64,000 nt of DNA from WHSW01 sp963767475. GTDB taxonomy: Bacteria > Actinomycetota > Thermoleophilia > Solirubrobacterales > 70-9. The DNA is taken from NCBI GenBank assembly GCA_963767475.1, contig CAVYEI010000002.1, forward strand, positions 1,178,001 to 1,242,000, in the 5' to 3' direction. Made by a program: the position numbers and the translations under genes. How positions within the stretch are numbered: the stretch's first letter is position 1; each line of letters opens with the position of its first letter. The notes under the pieces were generated by a model, which saw only the letters and a program-made list of their open reading frames with translations, had not been told where the DNA came from and ran no database searches. This document shows positions 57,263 through 64,000 of the stretch, piece after piece.

Positions 57263-58162
57263 GTGCTCGAGGTAGCGGCGCAGCTGATCCTCGGAGGTCT
57301 TTTGGCGGGGGCCAGCGTCGCCAAGTTGGCGAGCCCGGCAACCAGCCGCGCGGCGATGGCGACCTTCGGGATCGCCGGACGCTCGGCGCAGTCGATCGCC
57401 TGGGGCCTGCTGATCGTCTGCGAGCTCGGCCTCGCGGCCGGGGTGATCGCCGGTTCGGCGACCGCCGCCTACCTCGCCGCGGCGTTGATGGCGACCTTTG
57501 CCGCAACCATGGTCGGCGCGATCCTGCGCGGGCGCGCCGGCGCTCCCTGCGCCTGCTTCGGCGCCCGCTCGACCGTCGGCTGGGGCGCCGTCGCCCGCAA
57601 TGCGGCGCTCGCAGCGGCCTTCGCGGCGCTCCCGTCGCTGCCCGAGAGCGATCTCTCGACCGATCAGTGGCTGGGACTGGGGCTGGCGGTGGCACTGCTC
57701 GCCTGCGCCGGACTCGCCGTCGCCGTGCTCGCACTCGCGCGCGAGGTCGGGATCCTGCGCCTGCGCCTCGGGCCCGCCGGCGCACTCGAGATCGCCGAGG
57801 AGGGCCCGCCGGTGTTCACTCGCACGGCGCTGATCTCTCGCTTCCGGCTCGATCGCGATACAGCCCTCGCGCTTGGCGTGTTCACCTCCGACGGCTGCCA
57901 CGTCTGCCGCTCGCTCGAGCCCACGATCCGGGTCCTCGCCGGCGATCCGCGAGTCGCGGTCGAGACCTTTGAGGAGCTGGGCGATGCGGAGGTCTGGGCC
58001 GAGCTCGAGATCCCGGGGAGCCCGTTCGCGGTCGCGCTCGACCGCGAGGGGATCGTGCTCGCCAAGGGCACCTTCAACAACCTCGCCCAGCTCGAGAGCG
58101 TCCTGGCGACGGCCGAACGGCGCCGGGCCGAACGTGATCTCGCCGGGCTGATCGGTGTCTAA
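57263..58162 (+). CDS. MauE-like membrane domain fused to a MauD/thioredoxin-like domain
   Basis: The 299-residue protein starts with a MauE/DoxX-type four-helix membrane domain (about 1-130): LILGGLLAGASVAKLASPAT, then AGAPCACFGARSTVGWGAVA, whose CxC is the family signature. A further helix near 145-165 leads to an extracytoplasmic thioredoxin-like domain with GVFTSDGCHVCRSLEPTIRV (CxxC, about residue 213) and a cis-Pro-like IPGSPFAVALD. In methylamine-utilisation operons MauE and MauD are separate proteins needed to form disulfides in the small subunit; here they are one chain. It overlaps the MauA-like gene by 8 nt. Confidence 0.8.
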   Translation: MLEVAAQLILGGLLAGASVAKLASPATSRAAMATFGIAGRSAQSIAWGLLIVCELGLAAGVIAGSATAAYLAAALMATFAATMVGAILRGRAGAPCACFGARSTVGWGAVARNAALAAAFAALPSLPESDLSTDQWLGLGLAVALLACAGLAVAVLALAREVGILRLRLGPAGALEIAEEGPPVFTRTALISRFRLDRDTALALGVFTSDGCHVCRSLEPTIRVLAGDPRVAVETFEELGDAEVWAELEIPGSPFAVALDREGIVLAKGTFNNLAQLESVLATAERRRAERDLAGLIGV

Positions 58163-58748
58163 ACCTGGCCCGGGCGCCGGGCGAATCGGCCGGGCGCTCG
58201 ACTCGCTGGCGGGCGATACCTCGCGCCGCGGCTTTCTGGCCCGTACCGGCGCCGCGCTCACCGGCCTCACCGCCGGTGGCCTGGTGGCGAAGGCGATCAA
58301 GCCGGGCGAGGCCGATGCCTTTCACTTCTGCGGCCACATCTACACCACCGGCTCCTGCCTGCACCCGACCGGAACACCGCGCATCGACGCCCACGGCTAC
58401 CCGCTCAACGCCGAGGACGGACAGCCGGTCGACGACCTCGGCCGCGCGGTCAACGGCAAGGGAGAGCCGGTCGATCCCCGGGGCAAGGCCCTGCGCGATC
58501 CCGATGGCAGGCCGCTGCCGCCGTCACCGCGGACCAAGGTCTGCGATGCGACCTCGCGCGTCTATGACTTCGATCCCCACGTCGACGGCGGCTGGTATCG
58601 CTGTTGCGGCGGCACGGTGCGCAAGCTGGTCGACTGCTGTGCGCACTCGCGCAAGCGGATCAACGGCGACGAGGCGCTCGAGGGCTATTGCTACCACGGG
58701 CGCAAGGTCTTCTGCGTGATGTACTTCCAGACCAAGATCCCGTGCTGA
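58155..58748 (+). CDS. Tat-exported MauA-like protein (methylamine dehydrogenase light-chain family), no TTQ tryptophans
   Basis: The 197-residue protein has a twin-arginine signal (DTSRRGFLARTGAALTGLTA, about 21-40). A first Cys pair (FHFCGHIYTTGSCLHPTG), a long hydrophilic Gly/Asp/Pro insert (about 70-115), and the Cys-rich core follow: TKVCDATSRVYDF, GGWYRCCGG, LVDCCAHSRKR, EGYCYHGRKVFCVMYFQ and a final Cys. Ten mature cysteines match the disulfide-rich light chain. The protein has a single Trp (GGWYRCC), and the position of the second TTQ tryptophan (IWCFG in Paracoccus) is YCYHG, so the cofactor cannot form by the known route. Role unknown; perhaps an electron carrier or binding protein. 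Confidence 0.75.
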   Translation: MSKPGPGAGRIGRALDSLAGDTSRRGFLARTGAALTGLTAGGLVAKAIKPGEADAFHFCGHIYTTGSCLHPTGTPRIDAHGYPLNAEDGQPVDDLGRAVNGKGEPVDPRGKALRDPDGRPLPPSPRTKVCDATSRVYDFDPHVDGGWYRCCGGTVRKLVDCCAHSRKRINGDEALEGYCYHGRKVFCVMYFQTKIPC

Positions 58749-58761
58749 TCGCGGGTCCGAG

Positions 58762-60180
58762 TTGAGCGCCCTCGAGCTGATCCTGATCGCCGCCGCGGTG
58801 CTCGCCGGGCTCACGGGCACCTGGTCGCCATGCGGGTTCTCGATGATCGAGACGATCGGCCCGGTCGGCCACAGCGGCGGCCGCGCGACCACGATCTCGG
58901 CCTGCGCCACGTTCACCATCGGCGCGCTCGCCGGCGGCGTGTTCACCTTCGGGCTGCTCGCCTCGCTCGGCGCTCTGCTGCAGGGGACCGACTACGGCGC
59001 CGCCTACCTCGCCGCGGCGGCGATCGCGGTCGTCGGCGCGATCGCCGAGCTTCGCGGCGTCCCGATCCTGCCCCAGCTTCGCCGCCAGCTCCCCGAGCAT
59101 TGGCGCCGGGTGATGCCGATGCCGGTCGCCGCCGGGCTCTACGGCGTCCTGCTCGGGCTTGGCTTCACAACCTTCGTGCTCACGTTCGGCGTCTTCGCGC
59201 TGGCCGCGATCGCCTTCGCCCTCGGCGATCCCGCCCTCGGCGCGGCGCTCGGGGTCGCCTTCGGGATCGGCCGAGCGCTGCCGATCGTGGCGGTCGCGCC
59301 GATCGCCGACCGCGAAGCGGGAATCCGGATCACCGAGGCGATGGCGACCCGGCCGGACATCTACCGGGGCTTTCGCTTCGGCGACGGCCTGGCTCTGCTC
59401 GCCGCGGCGGCGGCCCTTATCGTCGCCGCGCCGGCGGGTGCCGCTCACACCGAGGCCACCCCGGCCGCCGATCCGGCGGTCGGCGGCCACGACGTCGCCT
59501 TCCAGCGCCCCGATGGGGCGGGCTTCCTGCGCCGCGGGGGCGACGACGTCGCCCTGCCCGGGAACGACCCGGCGCTCGGCGACGGGCGGATCGCCGTGAT
59601 CGCGGCGGGTGAGATCAGGATCCTCTCGGCCACGGATCTGAGCGAGATCGGGCGACTTCCGGCGGCCGGTGCCGACGCGGTCGCGATCTCGCGCCACTGG
59701 GTGGTCTGGCGCGCGCGTGCGAACGGACGCGACTTCCTGCGCGCGCGCAACGTCACCAACCCTGCCGCCCCCGGCCGCGAGCAGTCGCTGGGCAAGGCGG
59801 GCGGCAGCGCCCAGATCGGGCGTCCGAGCCTCGACGACAACCGGCTCGTCTACGCGCGTGCCACCCGGACCGAAAACGTGATCGTCAGGCGCCTGCTCGG
59901 GTCGAAGCGAAAGAAGCGCGCCAAGTCGACGCTGATGCGGTCGCGCCGCGAGGGTCTCTCGAACCCCTCGATCCGTGGCAACCAGCTGCTCTACGTCCGC
60001 AACACCCGGCGAGCAGACCGGCTGATGCTCGCCTCGATCGGCGGCCGCGGCGCCGGCCGCACGCTGCTCTCCCAGCGGACGGGCTCGCTGTGGTCGACGG
60101 CGCTGGGCGAGAAGCGCGCCTACGTGACCCTGATCCACGGCACCAAGCCACGCCAGCGGATCCTCTCGGTCGACCGCTAG
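58762..60180 (+). CDS. MauF/CcdA-like membrane protein fused to an extracytoplasmic propeller-like domain
   Basis: From the TTG at 58762, residues 1-225 form six to seven membrane helices of the CcdA/DsbD type, with the redox-type Cys in LTGTWSPCGFSMIETIGPVG and a second in ISACATFTIG; the Cys normally found in the later helix is absent (GLGFTTFVLTFG). Residues about 235-472 are outside and consist of repeated strands (VAFQRPDGAGFLRRGGDDVA, AVIAAGEIRILSATDLSEIG, LVYARATRTENVIVRRL, LLYVRNTRRADRLMLASI), resembling TolB-like propeller blades. In mau operons MauF is separate and the catalytic heavy chain MauB is a propeller. It follows the MauA-like gene after 13 nt. Confidence 0.7.
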   Translation: MSALELILIAAAVLAGLTGTWSPCGFSMIETIGPVGHSGGRATTISACATFTIGALAGGVFTFGLLASLGALLQGTDYGAAYLAAAAIAVVGAIAELRGVPILPQLRRQLPEHWRRVMPMPVAAGLYGVLLGLGFTTFVLTFGVFALAAIAFALGDPALGAALGVAFGIGRALPIVAVAPIADREAGIRITEAMATRPDIYRGFRFGDGLALLAAAAALIVAAPAGAAHTEATPAADPAVGGHDVAFQRPDGAGFLRRGGDDVALPGNDPALGDGRIAVIAAGEIRILSATDLSEIGRLPAAGADAVAISRHWVVWRARANGRDFLRARNVTNPAAPGREQSLGKAGGSAQIGRPSLDDNRLVYARATRTENVIVRRLLGSKRKKRAKSTLMRSRREGLSNPSIRGNQLLYVRNTRRADRLMLASIGGRGAGRTLLSQRTGSLWSTALGEKRAYVTLIHGTKPRQRILSVDR

Positions 60181-60245
60181 TAACGACCGATACGATGTCG
60201 CGACGCCGGCCCCTCGGGGACGGCGCGATCCAGAGGAGCGAGCAG

Positions 60246-60938
60246 ATGACGCGGATCAGGGATTCACGACCCTCGCCGGCGCTGATCGTCGCCGTGCTGG
60301 CGCTGATCGCCGCGGTTGGGGGGACGGCGTTGGCCGGCCAGGACGCCGCCACGGACAAGATCAAGAAGAAGACGGTCAAGAAGATCGCCAACAAGCAGAT
60401 CAACAAGCGGTTGCCGCTCGGGACCGAGGACATCGCCGACAACGCGATCGACGCGGCGAAGGTCGTCGACGGCTCGCTGGGGACGGCGGAGTTCTCGCAC
60501 TCGATCCCCGCGGTGCGGGCCACGCGGACCACTGACCAGGCTCTCCAGTTCATGTCCAACAACGCGACCACGCTGATCTTCGACTCGGAGCACTACGACA
60601 CGGCGGCGATGCACGACGACGCGACCAACAACTCGCGGCTCACGGCGCCCGTTGACGGGATCTACGCCATCACCGCACAGGTCGTGTGGAGCGCCAGCAC
60701 GACCGGCGACTTCCGCTCGCTCACCGTGCGCAAGAACAATGGGGTGTCAATCGCCCGAGCGATGCTGCCGCCCGCTGCGAGCGGGACCCTGCCGATGGAA
60801 GTGAGCACCGAAATCCGGCTTCAGGCCGGGGACTACGTCGAGGCGAGTGTGTTCTTTGACGCCGGCGGCGTGAGCATCCTCAAGCAGCCCGACTCCAGCC
60901 CCGAGTTCTCGATGACCTGGCTGGCGCCGGGGCCGTAG
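60246..60938 (+). CDS. Secreted protein with Lys-rich stalk and C1q-like domain
   Basis: The ATG at 60246 follows AGAGGAGCGAGCAG; a TACGAT -10 box lies at 60191. A signal anchor (about 10-30, ALIVAVLALIAAVGGTALAG) is followed by the Lys-rich KIKKKTVKKIANKQINKRLP, then EDIADNAIDAAKVVDGSLGT, the same plan as the protein at 14624. The C-terminal 130 residues look like a C1q/TNF-type jelly roll (SRLTAPVDGIYAITAQVVWS, LQAGDYVEASVFFDAGGVSI). It is likely a surface-displayed binding module. A terminator overlaps its stop codon. Confidence 0.78.
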   Translation: MTRIRDSRPSPALIVAVLALIAAVGGTALAGQDAATDKIKKKTVKKIANKQINKRLPLGTEDIADNAIDAAKVVDGSLGTAEFSHSIPAVRATRTTDQALQFMSNNATTLIFDSEHYDTAAMHDDATNNSRLTAPVDGIYAITAQVVWSASTTGDFRSLTVRKNNGVSIARAMLPPAASGTLPMEVSTEIRLQAGDYVEASVFFDAGGVSILKQPDSSPEFSMTWLAPGP

Positions 60939-60952
60939 CTCAGGCTACGGCC
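60931..60952. terminator. Bidirectional terminator between convergent genes
   Basis: GGCCGTAGC-TCAG-GCTACGGCC is a perfect 9-bp stem with a tetraloop. The left arm contains the TAG stop of the C1q-like gene, and the SHOCT gene ends at 60977 from the other side. Confidence 0.72.
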
Positions 60953-60976
60953 GGCCCGCTCCCTCGCCGAAACTGG

Positions 60977-61366
60977 TCAGCTGACGGCCTTGGCCTTGAT
61001 CGCGTCGAAGTCGGCCTGGGTGATCGCACCCGAGTCGAGCAGCTCCTTGGCCTTGGCGATCTCGCTCGCGGGGCCACCGGCGGCGTCGCGCACGTAGTCG
61101 TCAAAGGCGGCCTTCTGGGCCCGTTGCTGGGAGATGGCGCGCTCGCGCATCCCGTCGTGCTGGGCGATCAGGTAGACGAGCACGCCCAAGAACGGAATCA
61201 CGATGATGAACACGACCCACAGCGCCTTACCACCGCCACCGATGTCGTCGCGACGAAAGACGTCGATGAAGCAGGTGATCGCGATCCAGATCCACGCGAA
61301 CCAGGCGAAGAACAGGATCATCGTCCAAAAGACGTCCAGGAACGGGTAGTCGGCAGCGAGCAGCAT
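60977..61366 (-). CDS. SHOCT-domain membrane protein (PLDc_N + SHOCT)
   Basis: The ATG at 61366 follows AAAGGAGA. The 129-residue protein has two membrane helices (FLDVFWTMILFFAWFAWIWI, about 7-30; ALWVVFIIVIPFLGVLVYLI, about 50-70) of the phospholipase-D-nuclease N-terminal type. A cytoplasmic C-terminal SHOCT motif follows (EIAKAKELLDSGAITQADFD, then AIKAKA). SHOCT segments mediate oligomerisation; such proteins are common in actinobacterial stress loci. The function is unproven. Confidence 0.83.
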   Translation of the reverse strand: MLLAADYPFLDVFWTMILFFAWFAWIWIAITCFIDVFRRDDIGGGGKALWVVFIIVIPFLGVLVYLIAQHDGMRERAISQQRAQKAAFDDYVRDAAGGPASEIAKAKELLDSGAITQADFDAIKAKAVS

Positions 61367-61437
61367 CGGTCTCCTTTGCGAGCGGGGAGCGGGGGAAGCA
61401 ATCATCCCTGATCCCACATGCGGTTGCGGTGCGGGGG

Positions 61438-62034
61438 CTACTGGATGCCGGGTTCGGCCGTGGTTGGAATGTCCGCGCGCAGGTGATCGAGCTCATCGCG
61501 CAGCAGCGGCAAGAAGGTCGATCCGGGAGTGGCCGACTCGACCAATTCCACCGACTCCTCGTAATGCCTCGCCATGCTGAGCACGCTTGTGCCGAGTCGA
61601 GCTTCCAAGCTAGCGAGCCCGAATGTCCTCAAGCCGCGTCTGAGGGCGAGGATGTCGGAGAGTTTGTCGGCGGCGAAGACGATCATCGCCCTGTCCCCGG
61701 CGGCCGCGACCTGGTCGCGAAGTGCGGCCTTTCGGGCAGCGAAGGACTCGATCATCGGGTCCTCGGACAGAGCCATGACCAGCGCGCTGATCGACTCGCC
61801 CATTTCGGACCTCAGGGTCTCCTCGGCGAGAGTCCCCCGCTCGACGGAGTCGTGGAGTAGTCCAACGCAGACCAACTCCGTGTCGAACTCCGCTCGATGC
61901 AGCAGCGTCGCCACCTCCGTGACGTGATCCAGAAACGGGCGGCCATCGCTGGCCCGCGGTCGCGAGCCATGCGCGGATTCGGCCAGTCGGTAGGCGGTGG
62001 CCAGAACCGGCTCCTCCATGACCCATTGCGGCAT
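61438..62034 (-). CDS. HD-domain protein (SpoT/MESH1-like small hydrolase)
   Basis: I place the start at the ATG at 62034 because AAAGGGG stands 5 nt before it; a longer form from 62103 would overlap the upstream gene. The sequence fits an HD phosphohydrolase: LATAYRLAESAHGSRPRASD, RPFLDHVTEVATLLHRAEFD, VCVGLLHDSVERGTLAEETL (HD dyad), and FAADKLSDILALRRGLRTFG, where Asp-Lys is typical of RelA/SpoT-type HD domains. There is no synthetase or TGS domain. It may hydrolyse (p)ppGpp or a related nucleotide; this is inference. It follows the DUF2252 gene by 61 nt. Confidence 0.78.
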   Translation of the reverse strand: MPQWVMEEPVLATAYRLAESAHGSRPRASDGRPFLDHVTEVATLLHRAEFDTELVCVGLLHDSVERGTLAEETLRSEMGESISALVMALSEDPMIESFAARKAALRDQVAAAGDRAMIVFAADKLSDILALRRGLRTFGLASLEARLGTSVLSMARHYEESVELVESATPGSTFLPLLRDELDHLRADIPTTAEPGIQ

Positions 62035-62095
62035 CGTGCCCCTTTGAACGCTTGCCTGATCGGTTGCGGCGCGCAGCATGTCGCCGAAGGGCAGG

Positions 62096-63514
62096 CTATC
62101 CATCCTGGACGGCGATGCGGCCGTCCTTGACCGCTGCCTCGAGCTCCGCGTAGTCGCGCTCGTTCTGATCGGCATAGGAGTGGGCGAAGCGGGCCAGTGC
62201 CTGATCGAAGCGGTCCCCGCCACCAAGGTAGGCGCTGATCGCGATTCGATCACCCGAGCGAGCGTGAGCCCGGGCGAGGACCCCGCCGCAGACCTGGGCG
62301 TAGATGCCCATCCTCTGGGGTGACATCGTCTCAATCACGGCCGAGCCCTTTTGGTCCCAAAGCTGGCGCACGTAGAAGTCCCGACTGATCGCATCCGGCC
62401 CCTCGGCGGTTAGCCAGCCGAGCAGGATGTCGCTCGTCGACTGGATCAGCCGCTGACCCTCGACCACCCGCTGGCCCTGATGGTCGTATTGGTGCTGCCC
62501 GGTGTACGGCGCGAGCACCGATTGCTGCGCCTCCTTGACCTGGAGGAAGAGGGGATCAGCCTCGTCGCGGCCCACGAACAGGACGATCCAGGCGCGGGTT
62601 CCGACGCTGCCGACCCCGACCACCTTGCGCGCGACATCGACGAGCGTGTAGCCGTCGAAAAGGTGGCGTCGCGCGCCGTCCAAGGTGTCGGCGTACTGAG
62701 CGACCAGGCCTCGGAGGCGCGAATGAGCGGCCTCCGGCGGCTCCCCCGAAACGAGCTCCTCGAGGCGCACGATTGCCGGGGGGTCGCTGACGATGCGCAG
62801 CTCGCCATCGACGCGATCGGTCAGTTTTGAGAACGCGCGCAGGCGATCCTTGCCGCGCGCCTTGGCGACCTGGCGATCGAAGTTCTTGCGTTCCAGCTTG
62901 CTCAACGAGGCACCGAAGGCGTCGCGGATCTGTGAGACGTTCACCCGCCGGTACCAGACCTCGAGATTGCTCTGCTCGGCCAGCACCCGCATGTTCTCGC
63001 GGTATGACCGAGTGCTGGCCAGTACGACCTCCTTGCGTTCAGCATCGCCAAAGCCGCGGTCGCGGGCGGCGATCTCGAGGCTTGCCGTAAGCCGCTTGAG
63101 GTCCCACTCCCACGGTCCGGCCGCCGTCTCATCGAAGTCGTTGAGGTCGAAGACCAGGTCGCGACTGGGCGACGCGTAAACGCCGAAGTTCGAGAGGTGA
63201 GCGTCGCCGCAGGCCTGAACCCACAGCCCGGAGCTCGGAGTGCTCCCAAGGTCCGCGGCCATGATCGCGGCGGCCCCACGGAAGAAGGTGAACGGCGAGG
63301 CGAGCATGCGGCCGTAGCGCAGAGGGATCAGCTCGGGGAGGCGGTCGGTCGCTTGCGCTTCGAGCACCTCGACCGGGTCGGGCCGGTCGGATGCGGGCGC
63401 CCAATCGGCGTGGCCCGAGCGTGGGCTCGCGGCTCGGGCCGCTTTGCCGATCGCCGCGCGTTCGGCGGGCGAGGCACCCGCAGGAGTCGTTGGCATCACC
63501 GTCGGCGAGGTCAC
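62096..63514 (-). CDS. DUF2252-family protein
   Basis: The 472-residue protein has the family pattern: LIPLRYGRMLASPFTFFRGA, ACGDAHLSNFGVYASPSRDL, VFDLNDFDETAAGPWEWDLK, VGSVGTRAWIVLFVGRDEAD, LFLQVKEAQQSVLAPY, GQRVVEGQRLIQSTSDILLG and a C-terminal CGGVLARAHARSGDRIAISA. The GDAHLSNFG and DLNDFDE blocks correspond to the catalytic and metal-binding motifs of kinase-like (aminoglycoside phosphotransferase type) folds, so a phosphotransferase activity is plausible, but no substrate is known. The start may be the GTG at 63514 or a later ATG. Confidence 0.88.
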   Translation of the reverse strand: MTSPTVMPTTPAGASPAERAAIGKAARAASPRSGHADWAPASDRPDPVEVLEAQATDRLPELIPLRYGRMLASPFTFFRGAAAIMAADLGSTPSSGLWVQACGDAHLSNFGVYASPSRDLVFDLNDFDETAAGPWEWDLKRLTASLEIAARDRGFGDAERKEVVLASTRSYRENMRVLAEQSNLEVWYRRVNVSQIRDAFGASLSKLERKNFDRQVAKARGKDRLRAFSKLTDRVDGELRIVSDPPAIVRLEELVSGEPPEAAHSRLRGLVAQYADTLDGARRHLFDGYTLVDVARKVVGVGSVGTRAWIVLFVGRDEADPLFLQVKEAQQSVLAPYTGQHQYDHQGQRVVEGQRLIQSTSDILLGWLTAEGPDAISRDFYVRQLWDQKGSAVIETMSPQRMGIYAQVCGGVLARAHARSGDRIAISAYLGGGDRFDQALARFAHSYADQNERDYAELEAAVKDGRIAVQDG

Positions 63515-63717
63515 CCGTGGCAGTGCGTCACATGGCCGCCGAACCTGGATCTCCCCCGTCCACCCGTCCAGCCTATCTCCATGAGGTGGTCGTCACCCGC
63601 CGCGGCGGAAGGCTCGAGCGGCTCCCGGAACTGCACCCGCCCGGGTAGGGTGTCAGGAGCCGGCAACGGTCGGCACGGATCCATTCAGGGACGAACCGCA
63701 ACGGTAAGGGAGAGAGC

Positions 63718-64000
63718 GTGAGCGCAGACGAGCTTGATGAGATGGGGCCGATCGATTACCTCGTTATCGAATGGCCTGACCGACAGCCGACGGGAGAGGC
63801 CGCGCCTCTCCTGGTCGACCTCGTCGACCGCGGCCTGATCCGGATCATCGACATCGCCTTTGTGGCCAAGGGTGACGACGGCTCGGTGACGGCGCTGGAG
63901 CTCTCCTCTCTGGCCGAGCAATCGGAGTCGCTGAATCAGCTTGACGGTGCGTCCTCAGGGCTGCTCTCCGATGAGGACGCCGAGGAGGCGGCCGCGGCGC
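63718..64000 (+). CDS. DUF6325-family protein, partial at window end
   Basis: The GTG at 63718 follows GGGAGAGAG. The visible 94 residues (DEMGPIDYLVIEWPDRQPTG, LLVDLVDRGLIRIIDIAFVA, GDDGSVTALELSSLAE, GASSGLLSDEDAEEA) match the N-terminal half of small actinobacterial DUF6325 proteins related to DUF1269 stress-associated proteins. It runs off the right edge. It is divergent from DUF2252 across a 203-base gap containing only a possible TAGGGT -10 box. Confidence 0.8.
   Translation, partial: MSADELDEMGPIDYLVIEWPDRQPTGEAAPLLVDLVDRGLIRIIDIAFVAKGDDGSVTALELSSLAEQSESLNQLDGASSGLLSDEDAEEAAAA

Noticed and set aside
57263..60180. A functional methylamine dehydrogenase operon
   Set aside because: There is no MauB or MauG, and the MauA-like protein lacks both TTQ tryptophans, so standard methylamine oxidation cannot be claimed.

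Overview
High-GC, gene-dense bacterial DNA, most consistent with an actinobacterium of the Thermoleophilia/Solirubrobacterales type. The reasons are near-universal G/C at third codon positions, many GTG/TTG starts, TANNNT -10 boxes only 6-9 nt before start codons (leaderless-type promoters), and two secreted proteins built from a membrane anchor, a Lys-rich stretch and 'DGAV/DGSL' repeats, as I associate with that lineage. I see no tRNA, rRNA, insertion sequence, prophage or CRISPR array, and no gene-free stretch above 300 bases.

Layout. 0-5.4 kb (minus): a partial CAP-domain protein under a c-di-AMP riboswitch, then an amidase-deiminase-PLP decarboxylase operon and a secreted protein. 5.5-11.6 kb: response regulator/kinase pair, a Tat-exported DUF5987-like protein with its GMC oxidoreductase, and a CNNM/CorC protein. 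11.6-18.9 kb: 3-hydroxyacyl-CoA dehydrogenase, sterol-desaturase-type hydroxylase, thiolase, tandem lipoproteins, Kef-type antiporter. 18.9-27 kb: large LuxR/ATPase regulator, secreted proteins, a CWB2-methyltransferase operon, and an acyl-CoA dehydrogenase behind a perfect operator. 27-31 kb: M23 peptidase under a second c-di-AMP riboswitch. 30-33.5 kb: lysA-hom-thrC. 33.5-42.2 kb: diguanylate cyclase and a housekeeping block comF-hpf-secA-(tag, NTF2, secreted)-prfB, with prfB carrying the programmed +1 frameshift. 42-49.3 kb: DUF5995, FIST-nadC, two NTF2-like proteins, DUF2330, methyltransferase and glycosyltransferase. 49.4-54.4 kb: a 1679-residue RTX-type protein. 54.4-64 kb: Fpg/Nei glycosylase, nadA followed by a methylamine-utilisation-like cassette, a C1q-like protein, and a group of SHOCT, HD, DUF2252 and DUF6325 proteins.

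How the parts work together. The two riboswitches tie two envelope proteins to c-di-AMP. lysA-hom-thrC serves the aspartate family of amino acids. nadA and nadC supply NAD but lie 11 kb apart. The most unusual unit is 57.3-60.2 kb: a MauE/MauD-like fusion, a MauA-like Tat substrate without tryptophylquinone tryptophans, and a MauF/CcdA-like membrane protein fused to a propeller-like domain.

Caution. Around a dozen genes (mostly 0-8 kb and 24-31 kb, also near 19 and 47.8 kb) need one or more frameshifts to read through. Essential genes such as lysA are hit too, so I treat most of these as indel errors of the assembly. The prfB frameshift is real and programmed.
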